From Paraburkholderia fungorum (GTDB taxonomy: Bacteria > Pseudomonadota > Gammaproteobacteria > Burkholderiales > Burkholderiaceae), in contig NZ_MCAS01000011.1 of assembly GCF_003610895.1 (NCBI RefSeq), forward strand, positions 102,494-166,493: a stretch of 64,000 nt of DNA, given 5' to 3'. Position numbers and translations under genes: made by a program. Positions 36,199 to 43,065 of the stretch are shown here, piece after piece; position 1 is the first letter of the stretch; every line of letters begins with the position of its first letter. A model generated the notes under the pieces. It did no database searches, had not been told where the DNA came from, and saw only the letters and a program-made list of their open reading frames with translations.

Positions 36199-36891
36199 AT
36201 GAATGTCGACACCCTGCTGCATCTCGCGAACGACTCCGGCGGCGTGCTGTATGCCATTGCGGCGATGCTGTTCGTCGCGCTGACCGTGATTCTCGAGCGC
36301 TTCTGGTTTCTGCATCGCCTCGCGGCATGCGGTCGTGCCGCGCTCGACCAGATCGACCGGGTCGATCATCTCGACGCGGCGACGCTCGCTTCGCTCACTC
36401 GGCAATATGGCGATCTGCCGGTCGCACGGCTGTTCGCGACGGCCACGCGCTTGCAGGCCACGCACAACCGCGAGGAACTCGACGCGCGTTTTAACGAGGT
36501 CATCATGCGCGAGGCGCCGCGCATCGACCGGCTGCTGTGGGTGCTCGACACGATTGTCACGCTCGCGCCGTTGCTTGGCCTGTTCGGCACGATCATCGGC
36601 ATGTTCAACGCGTTCCAGGTGTTGTCGAATCCGGGCAACGCGCCGACCCAGGTGACGGGCGGCGTCGCCCAGGCGCTGGTCGCTACCGCGTCTGGCCTGT
36701 TTGTGGCGATGCTGGGGCTGGTGTTTTTCAACGGGCTGCATAACCGGGTCCGCTCCGTCGTGCATCAACTGGAAACGTTGAAGGCAGCGCTCGTGAATCG
36801 CATGACCGGCCTCGCCCATGAGCCGGTGGCGAGAGGCGAACGGGAAGGGCTGCGCGCCGTGGCTGGAAAGCCGGTGTCGCAAGGAGCATGA
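36199..36891 (+). CDS. exbB: ExbB-type proton channel subunit (MotA/TolQ/ExbB)
   Basis: 230 residues with three TM segments: A-I-A-A-M-L-F-V-A-L-T near the N terminus and two C-terminal segments. The most conserved family stretch, T-L-A-P-L-L-G-L-F-G-T-I-I-G-M-F, and G-V-A-Q-A-L-V-A-T-A-S-G-L are present. Forms the proton channel that powers TonB. Starts 15 bases after the receptor stop with GGAG, and its stop overlaps the exbD start region. Confidence 0.93.
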   Translation: MNVDTLLHLANDSGGVLYAIAAMLFVALTVILERFWFLHRLAACGRAALDQIDRVDHLDAATLASLTRQYGDLPVARLFATATRLQATHNREELDARFNEVIMREAPRIDRLLWVLDTIVTLAPLLGLFGTIIGMFNAFQVLSNPGNAPTQVTGGVAQALVATASGLFVAMLGLVFFNGLHNRVRSVVHQLETLKAALVNRMTGLAHEPVARGEREGLRAVAGKPVSQGA

Positions 36892-36893
36892 CG

Positions 36894-37292
36894 ATGAAGT
36901 ATTTCGAAGCGCGCAAAGCACGCATCGAGATCATCCCGATGATCGACATCATGTTCTTCCTGCTGGTGTTCTTCATCATGATCACGCTGCACATGATTCC
37001 GAACGCAGGTCTGAAAACGCAGTTGCCGTCGAGCGCGAGCACTCAGGCGTTACCGCCGGCAAAGGTGCTCGTCACACTGTCCGACGACGGGGCGATGTCG
37101 GTCGAGGGCAAAACGCTGACGGCCGCGGAACTCACGGCGATGCTGTCGGCGCGTCCCGATGCGGCGCATACGGCGGTGACCATCGCCGGCTCGAAGGTGG
37201 CGCAGATCCAGAAACTCGTGGCCGTGATGGACGCGTGCCGCGCGGCGGGCGTGTCGCAAATCGCGCTGGCCGCGCAACCCGTGGCGCAGTGA
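36894..37292 (+). CDS. exbD: ExbD-type biopolymer transporter subunit
   Basis: 132 residues from ATG 36894, chosen because AAGGAG (36881-36886) is 7 bases away; the ATG at 36888 is only 1 base from it. Single N-terminal TM segment with the proton-coupling Asp18 in I-I-P-M-I-D-I-M-F-F-L. The periplasmic domain follows with the G-V-S-Q-I-A-L-A tail. Partner of the adjacent ExbB and TonB. Confidence 0.93.
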   Translation: MKYFEARKARIEIIPMIDIMFFLLVFFIMITLHMIPNAGLKTQLPSSASTQALPPAKVLVTLSDDGAMSVEGKTLTAAELTAMLSARPDAAHTAVTIAGSKVAQIQKLVAVMDACRAAGVSQIALAAQPVAQ

Positions 37293-37293
37293 G

Positions 37294-38025
37294 ATGGCGA
37301 CGATCTCAGCATATGTCCGTGCGCCCGAGCGGCGGCGTATCTATCTGGCGGCGGCGCTTGCGCTCGCCGTGGAGGCCGGTGTGCTCGCCGGCGCCTATCT
37401 GTTGTTGACGCATCGGCCGGTGGCGCAAGCCGAGCCGCCGGCGATGGCGTTGACGCTTGCACCCGCAGCTCCGGCGCCGGCGCCCGCAGCGCTACCACTC
37501 GTGCCGCCGGCGGCGCCTCGGCCGCAGCCTCAGCCCGCAGCGCACCCGCCTCAGCCCGTGCATCGCCTCGAGCGGTCGGTGACACAGCGCCCGGCCATGC
37601 CTGCGCCCGCGCCGGCAACGCCACCTGCGCCGCAGCCCGCACCCAGCGTGCCGTCGGCGACACCAACGGAGCCGCCTGCTGAGCCTCATCCGGCAGCGCC
37701 ACCGCCTGTGACTGCGGCCGCGACACCCGCCAAACCGGGCGCGAGCTTCGAAGCCGCTTTGCGGGCGGCCATCCAGTCCGCGTTGCATTACCCGGAGTCG
37801 GCACGCATGGGCGGTATCGCCGGGCGCACCCGGGTGTCGTTCGACTACCGCGACGGCGCGATTTCCGATGCGCGGGTCGTCGTTTCCAGCGGCGTTGGCC
37901 TGCTCGATCGCGCCGCGCTGGCGGCGGTGCGCGACGCCGTGTGTCCGAAGCCCGAGCCGGCCTTCGCGGGAAAGACGCTTTCCGAACAACTGTGGGTCAC
38001 TTTCAATCTAAACGAAACCGAATGA
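37294..38025 (+). CDS. tonB: TonB energy transducer
   Basis: 243 residues: a cytoplasmic stub, one TM segment (about residues 14-32), a long Pro/Ala-rich periplasmic spacer (about 45-150), and a C-terminal TonB domain (about 155-243) with Y-P-E-S-A-R and G-R-T-R-V-S-F-D-Y. The usual Y-P motif preceding the domain is conserved as L-H-Y-P-E-S. It starts one base after the exbD stop and overlaps the next gene by 4 bases, so it is dedicated to this receptor system. Confidence 0.92.
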   Translation: MATISAYVRAPERRRIYLAAALALAVEAGVLAGAYLLLTHRPVAQAEPPAMALTLAPAAPAPAPAALPLVPPAAPRPQPQPAAHPPQPVHRLERSVTQRPAMPAPAPATPPAPQPAPSVPSATPTEPPAEPHPAAPPPVTAAATPAKPGASFEAALRAAIQSALHYPESARMGGIAGRTRVSFDYRDGAISDARVVVSSGVGLLDRAALAAVRDAVCPKPEPAFAGKTLSEQLWVTFNLNETE

Positions 38026-39578
38026 AACCGATTCTTTCCGCTCTGACAATCGCACTCTCGCTGTCCGTTCCCGCCGCAGGCACAGCCTGCGCGGGGGAAC
38101 TGCCGCCGGGGGCACCGGTGCAACACGTGCTGCTGATCAGCGTCGACGGTCTGCACACCAGCGACCTCGCCAACTTCATTCAGGCGCACCCCGATAGCAC
38201 GCTCGCGAATCTGTCGAAGCAGGGCGTCGACTACACCAACGCCCATACGGTCGAGCCGGCTGATTCGTTTCCGGGCCTGCTGGCTCTTGTTACAGGCGGC
38301 ACGCCCGCGGTGACCGGCGTGTATTACGACGACTCGTACGATCGCGAGCTTGCGCCACCGGGCAGCGATTGCAGCCGCACGGGGACACGGGTGCGTTATG
38401 ACGAGTCGCTCGACATGACCGGCCCCGACGGGCGGGATGCAATCGATCCGGCCAAACTGCCGCGCGATCCGCAGCACGCCTGCGCGCCGGTCTATCCGCA
38501 CGCGTTCCTGCGCGTCAATACGATCTTCGAGGCGGTGCGCGATGCGGGTGGCTACACCGCCTGGACCGACAAGCACCCGACTTACGAACTGGTCGAGGGG
38601 CCATCCGGTCACGGCGTGGACGATCTGTTCCTGCCGGAAATCGGCGCTAACTACGAAGGCCTGAGCAACGTGACGACCCGTGAGATCACCGGTTCGCTCG
38701 GCAAGACGGAAGACTACGACGATCTGAAAGCGCGCGCGATCATCAATGAGATCGACGGCTTGAGCCACGATGCCAGCCGGCACACAGCCGTGCCGAACGT
38801 GTTCGGGCTGAATCTGCAGGCGGTGAACGTCGCGCAAAAACTGTATGGCTATCGCGATGCCGAAGGCGGCCTGACGCCGGGTGTCGATCGCGCGATCGGC
38901 CATGCGGACCGGTTGATCGGCCAGTTCGTCGGCGAACTTGGGAAACAGCATCTGCTCGACGAAACGCTCGTGATCGTGACTGCCAAGCACGGCAACGGGC
39001 CGATCGACCCGGCACGTCTGAGCAAGATCGACGAGCGCCGTCTCCAGAAGGTGATCGACGCCGCCGCGCCCGGTGCGCTTGCGCAATTGACCACCGATCA
39101 CGGCGCATTGATCTGGCTGCACGATGCATCCGCGACGCAGCGCATCAGCGCCGCGTTGCGCAGCCAGGCGAAAGCGCTGGGCATTGCTGACGTGCTGAGC
39201 GGCGAGCGCCTCGCGCTGCGGTTTCCCACCCCGCTGCAGGACAGCCGCACGCCCGACATCGTCGTGGTGTCGCGCGACGGTGTCATATTTACGCCACCAA
39301 AAGATGGCAAGCTCGCCGAACACGGCGGTTTTCATAACGACGACACGGCGGTGGCGCTGCTGCTCGCGAGTCCGCGGCTTGCGGATCAGGGGCGCCACGT
39401 GACTTACCCGGTTTCGACAACCCAGGTCGCCCCCACCATTCTGGCCGCGCTTGGCTTGCCACCCGCCGCGCTGCAGGCGGTCGCGCAGGAAGGCACCGCG
39501 GTGCTGCCGGCCGCGACGTGGGCGCAGCCGCGGCAACTGGCTCAGGATCAACGAGGAACGCATCCACTTGGCAAGTGA
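38022..39578 (+). CDS. Secreted alkaline-phosphatase-superfamily phosphodiesterase-like enzyme
   Basis: 518 residues from ATG 38022, overlapping tonB by 4 bases; signal peptide to about residue 24 (T-A-C-A-G). Motifs of the type I phosphodiesterase/nucleotide pyrophosphatase group: metal Asp42 in I-S-V-D-G-L-H, candidate nucleophile Ser82 in D-S-F-P-G-L, T-G-G-T-P-A-V-T-G-V, and a C-terminal E-H-G-G-F-H. The usual T-A-D-H-G metal motif reads T-A-K-H-G (about 320-324), with Lys in place of Asp. It probably cleaves a phosphoester or related bond in the periplasm or outside the cell. Lies inside the TonB operon and overlaps the response regulator gene. Confidence 0.85.
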   Translation: MKPILSALTIALSLSVPAAGTACAGELPPGAPVQHVLLISVDGLHTSDLANFIQAHPDSTLANLSKQGVDYTNAHTVEPADSFPGLLALVTGGTPAVTGVYYDDSYDRELAPPGSDCSRTGTRVRYDESLDMTGPDGRDAIDPAKLPRDPQHACAPVYPHAFLRVNTIFEAVRDAGGYTAWTDKHPTYELVEGPSGHGVDDLFLPEIGANYEGLSNVTTREITGSLGKTEDYDDLKARAIINEIDGLSHDASRHTAVPNVFGLNLQAVNVAQKLYGYRDAEGGLTPGVDRAIGHADRLIGQFVGELGKQHLLDETLVIVTAKHGNGPIDPARLSKIDERRLQKVIDAAAPGALAQLTTDHGALIWLHDASATQRISAALRSQAKALGIADVLSGERLALRFPTPLQDSRTPDIVVVSRDGVIFTPPKDGKLAEHGGFHNDDTAVALLLASPRLADQGRHVTYPVSTTQVAPTILAALGLPPAALQAVAQEGTAVLPAATWAQPRQLAQDQRGTHPLGK

Positions 39579-40290
39579 CCTGCCGATTTCCCTGCTCTGC
39601 GGGGGTACGCCGAGCGTGCTGGTCGTCGAGGACGATCAGCACGTCGCGCTCGAAATTCATGCGGCGCTCGAAGACTACGGTTTCGAAGTGGAATGCGTGC
39701 CGACCGGTCACCATGGTTTGCTGCGCGCGCTGAACGGCGACTTCGACGCCGTGGTGCTCGACCGCATGCTGCCGGACATCGACGGCCTGTCGATCCTGTC
39801 CACCTTGCGCAACGTCGGCAAGCGCACGCCGGTGCTGATCCTCAGCGCACTGGGCGCCGTCGACGAACGCGTGCGGGGACTGCGAACCGGCGGAGACGAC
39901 TACGTGACCAAGCCGTTCGACGCGCTCGAACTGACCGCGCGGCTGAACGCATTGCTGCGCCGCCATTCGTCGGTGGGCGAGCCGTCCTTGCTGTGCGTCG
40001 GCGATCTGACGTTCGATCCCGCCACGCGCGTCGTTCAGCGTGCCGGGCAAACGCTCGAACTGCAACCACGCGAGCTGGCGCTGCTCGAGTTCCTGATGCG
40101 CCACGCGGGGCAAGTCGTCACGCGCGCGATGCTGTTCGAGTCGGTGTGGAATTACCCCTTCAATACGCAGACGAATGTCGTCGATATGCATATTTCCAAT
40201 TTGCGCCGCAAGGTCAGCTGCAATGGGCGCCTGCCGGCCATGATCGTGACGGTGCGCAATGCCGGCTACATCATCCATGCCGACAGTTAA
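39568..40290 (+). CDS. OmpR-family response regulator
   Basis: No ATG or GTG is available at the right place; a TTG at 39568 with GAGGAA upstream gives 240 residues and overlaps the preceding stop by 11 bases. Receiver domain: acidic E21-D22-D23, phospho-acceptor Asp65 in V-V-L-D-R-M-L-P-D, Lys in V-T-K-P-F. C-terminal winged helix: L-Q-P-R-E-L-A-L-L-E-F-L and V-D-M-H-I-S-N-L-R-R-K-V. Overlaps the sensor kinase gene by 14 bases. Most likely regulates the TonB operon in response to its substrate. Confidence 0.88.
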   Translation: MASDLPISLLCGGTPSVLVVEDDQHVALEIHAALEDYGFEVECVPTGHHGLLRALNGDFDAVVLDRMLPDIDGLSILSTLRNVGKRTPVLILSALGAVDERVRGLRTGGDDYVTKPFDALELTARLNALLRRHSSVGEPSLLCVGDLTFDPATRVVQRAGQTLELQPRELALLEFLMRHAGQVVTRAMLFESVWNYPFNTQTNVVDMHISNLRRKVSCNGRLPAMIVTVRNAGYIIHADS

Positions 40291-41647
40291 GCGCCCGGCG
40301 CGGCTGAGCGCCGGCCGCGCGGGCAGCGTCGGCTGGCTGGTGATCGTTTTCGTCGGTTCCGCGATCGCGCTGTTCGCGCTGCTGTACTGGCTGACGACCA
40401 GCTATCTGCTGCATGAAGTCGACGAACGTCTGCGTGGCGAGGTGGCCGAATTCCACACGATCGGCCGTGCCGAGGCGATTGCGAGCATCGCGGCATTGAG
40501 CCGGCGCGATATCGCCAACAGCAGGCCGTATGGCGTGTTCGATACAAACGGTGCGTGGCTCGCGGGCAACGTGGCGACCCTGCCAGCCGAGCCGGAGCGC
40601 AAACCCTTCAACTACACGCAGACGTTCCTGGACGGCGGCGCGCAGGTCGAAGGCCACTATCGCGGCATCATTGTGCCGACCACCAGCGGTGTGCTGATCG
40701 TGGTCGGACATTCGATCGACGAGATCATCGTTTTCGACCGCACCCTGGTGAAGACGCTATGCGCGGGTCTCGCGCTGACGATTCTGCTGGCGATCGGGTG
40801 TGGCGCCGCGCTCAACTGGATGTCGAACCGGCGCATTCGCGCGATCAGCGAAGCCAGCCGTGAAATCATGAAGGGCAAGCTGAACCGCCGTCTGCCGACG
40901 CGCGGCACGAACCACGATCTCGACCGGCTGGCGGTGATCGTCAATACGATGCTTGACGAGATCGAACACCTCGTCGAAGAGGTGCGCGGCGTTTGTGCCG
41001 GCATCGCGCACGATCTGCGCACGCCGATGACGCACTTGCGCGCGGGGCTCGAACGGGCCGGCCGGCGCTCGCGAACGACTGAAGACTATGCGAGCGCGAT
41101 CGATAGCGCGATCGTGCAATCGGACGTGGTGCTCAATCGTTTTACGGCGCTGCTGAGGATCGCCGAGATCGAAGCGGGCGGACGCCGGGCGAGTTTCGGA
41201 CCGGTATCGCTCGACACCGTATTGCGCGATGTCGTCGAACTCTATGAACCGCTGGCGTTCGAGCGGGGATTGACGATGAAGTTGCAAGCAGTCGCGCCGG
41301 TGGAAGTCATCGGCGATGCGGATCTGCTCTTTGGCGTGGTCGAAAATCTTCTCGACAATGCGCTGAAGTTCACGCCACGAGGCGGCGAGATCACGCTCGA
41401 AGCGCGCCGGGTCGACGCGCTCGTGGTCCTGGAGGTGGCGGATACGGGGCCCGGTATCGAACCCGGCGAGCGCGAGGCGGTGTTCCGGCCGTTCTATCGC
41501 AGCGGTGGCGCGAAAACGCAGGCAACGGTTGGGCATGGCCTCGGGCTGAGTCTTGTTGCGGCGATTGCGCGGGTACACGGCGCGGACATTTCGATCAGCG
41601 ACAACCAGCCGGGCTGCAGGATGCTGATGCGATTTGGACAGGATTGA
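40277..41647 (+). CDS. Sensor histidine kinase (HAMP type), partner of the response regulator
   Basis: 456 residues from ATG 40277 (an in-frame start at 40259 exists). TM segments at about 18-40 and 158-180 enclose a periplasmic sensor of about 115 residues. HAMP follows, then the H-box with His245 (A-H-D-L-R-T-P), N-box N-L-L-D-N-A-L-K-F-T, and G boxes D-T-G-P-G-I and H-G-L-G-L-S. QseC/TctE-like architecture. The two-component pair is the last part of the TonB operon. Confidence 0.92.
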   Translation: MPTVKRPARLSAGRAGSVGWLVIVFVGSAIALFALLYWLTTSYLLHEVDERLRGEVAEFHTIGRAEAIASIAALSRRDIANSRPYGVFDTNGAWLAGNVATLPAEPERKPFNYTQTFLDGGAQVEGHYRGIIVPTTSGVLIVVGHSIDEIIVFDRTLVKTLCAGLALTILLAIGCGAALNWMSNRRIRAISEASREIMKGKLNRRLPTRGTNHDLDRLAVIVNTMLDEIEHLVEEVRGVCAGIAHDLRTPMTHLRAGLERAGRRSRTTEDYASAIDSAIVQSDVVLNRFTALLRIAEIEAGGRRASFGPVSLDTVLRDVVELYEPLAFERGLTMKLQAVAPVEVIGDADLLFGVVENLLDNALKFTPRGGEITLEARRVDALVVLEVADTGPGIEPGEREAVFRPFYRSGGAKTQATVGHGLGLSLVAAIARVHGADISISDNQPGCRMLMRFGQD

Positions 41648-41780
41648 GGTTCATGCAGCCGTGCCTTTGCGGCATGGCTTGAGCGATACGCATTGCCGGC
41701 TGTTCGCTGAAAGCGATACCTCAGGCTCACGATTAATGTAAATTGGTCGTCTTCGAGCATGCTTTTCAGCGCACAGATCC

Positions 41781-42425
41781 ATGAAAAACGGAAAATCCAA
41801 ACTGACTCGTCGGGATGCGGACGGTCTTTTCCCCGACCTGCAGCAAAGCGGCGCCCATCTTGCCAGCCGGCCCGACAATCCATTCGGGGACGATGTATCC
41901 AGAACCACCGAGCGGCGCGATCGTGATGAGGCGACGCTTTGGAAAGACAACCTCGTGACCTTGCCGATCGGGATCGAGTTGCCTCCGGGGTATAAGTCGG
42001 TGTCGCAGCTGCGCGAGGCGATGGAGAAGGCGTGGCATATGAAATGGGTCAGGGAAAGCGGCAACGAAGTGGTCGCGGAGTTTCCTGAAGGCTGGTCGGC
42101 GGTTCGGCCGGCGAGCGGGGCCGTGGAGTTGCGGGACGCGACCGGCGTGGTGCGGGCCGTGTACGGCTGGGCAGGGGACGCGGAATTGAGGCTTTTGCCG
42201 CGCTATCGGGTCGAATCGCAGGAGAACAGTTCAAGCGGTCTCGGCAGCCTGGTGGTCCGTGATCGCGAGAACGGACAGATTCTTGAACGGTCGTCGACCT
42301 GGTCCGCTCAGAGCGGAACGAATCACCCTGATTGGACCCGGCTGTCGACCTGGCTCGACAGGCAGTATCCGCTTCACCGCGATCCGCTGCGGCTCTGGGG
42401 CGATTGCGAAGACAATCTGGGTTGA
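41781..42425 (+). CDS. Hypothetical protein
   Basis: 214 residues, charged and Arg/Asp-rich, no signal peptide, TM segment or motif that I recognise. The central part (P-I-G-I-E-L-P-P-G-Y-K-S, then W-H-M-K-W-V, then G-W-A-G-D-A-E-L-R-L-L-P-R-Y-R-V) has alternating strand-like pattern and looks like a folded beta domain. No clear ribosome-binding site. It is separated from the kinase gene by 133 bases and is probably not part of that operon. Confidence 0.55.
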   Translation: MKNGKSKLTRRDADGLFPDLQQSGAHLASRPDNPFGDDVSRTTERRDRDEATLWKDNLVTLPIGIELPPGYKSVSQLREAMEKAWHMKWVRESGNEVVAEFPEGWSAVRPASGAVELRDATGVVRAVYGWAGDAELRLLPRYRVESQENSSSGLGSLVVRDRENGQILERSSTWSAQSGTNHPDWTRLSTWLDRQYPLHRDPLRLWGDCEDNLG

Positions 42426-42522
42426 GTTCGGGGTACCGACTATCAGCACCGCACTGCTACTGTCTTTGCCTTTGCTATGAAGCAGGCAACCCGAGCGGCC
42501 GCCAATCGCAACGAACACCACC

Positions 42523-43026
42523 ATGCAACACCTGAAATACCTCACCGGCTACCCCGCACCTCTGCAGGAGAAAGTGAAAAAGCTGATAGCCGACGAGCGG
42601 CTCGGCGACTATCTCACTGAGCGGTATCCCGGCACTCACCAGGTGCAAACTGACCGGGCCCTGTACGAATACTGCGCGGAGCTCAAGCGCGAACACCTTC
42701 GCAACGGCGCGCAAATCGACAAAGTCGCTTACGACAGCAAGCTCGACGTCGTGCGTCACGCGCTCGGCCTTCACACCAGCATTTCACGCGTGCAAGGCGG
42801 CAAGCTGAAGGCAAAGAAGGAAATCCGCGTCGCCTCGCTATTCAAGGACGCCGCGCCGGAATTCCTGAAAATGATCGTCGTGCATGAACTGGCCCATCTG
42901 AAGGAAAGCGACCATAACAAGGCGTTCTACCGCCTCTGCGAGTTCATGCAACCGGGCTACCACCAGATCGAATTCGATCTGCGCCTGTACCTCACCTACC
43001 GCGATCTGGCAAAAAACCAGACCTGA
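42523..43026 (+). CDS. Zinc metallopeptidase, YgjP/WLM-type (DUF45)
   Basis: 167 residues. The zinc site is H-E-L-A-H-L-K with the third ligand in the following S-D-H-N-K-A-F-Y segment, the DUF45/M48-like pattern of YgjP proteins. The preceding beta-hairpin (V-A-S-L-F-K-D) and the C-terminal R-L-Y-L-T-Y-R-D are also seen. Cytoplasmic. Its 3' end overlaps a hairpin that reads as a terminator on the minus strand. Confidence 0.85.
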   Translation: MQHLKYLTGYPAPLQEKVKKLIADERLGDYLTERYPGTHQVQTDRALYEYCAELKREHLRNGAQIDKVAYDSKLDVVRHALGLHTSISRVQGGKLKAKKEIRVASLFKDAAPEFLKMIVVHELAHLKESDHNKAFYRLCEFMQPGYHQIEFDLRLYLTYRDLAKNQT

Positions 43027-43046
43027 GCTTCACGCTTCAGGTCTGG
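43011..43046 (-). terminator. Rho-independent terminator for the FdhF/YdeP gene
   Basis: Read on the minus strand, arms CCAGACCTGA and TCAGGTCTGG (10 base pairs, extended by GC with one bulge) are followed by TTTTTT. It lies 20 bases beyond the stop of the minus-strand molybdoenzyme gene and overlaps the last codons of the convergent metallopeptidase gene. Confidence 0.85.
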
Positions 43047-43065
43047 CGCGTTGCGCGGCATCGCG

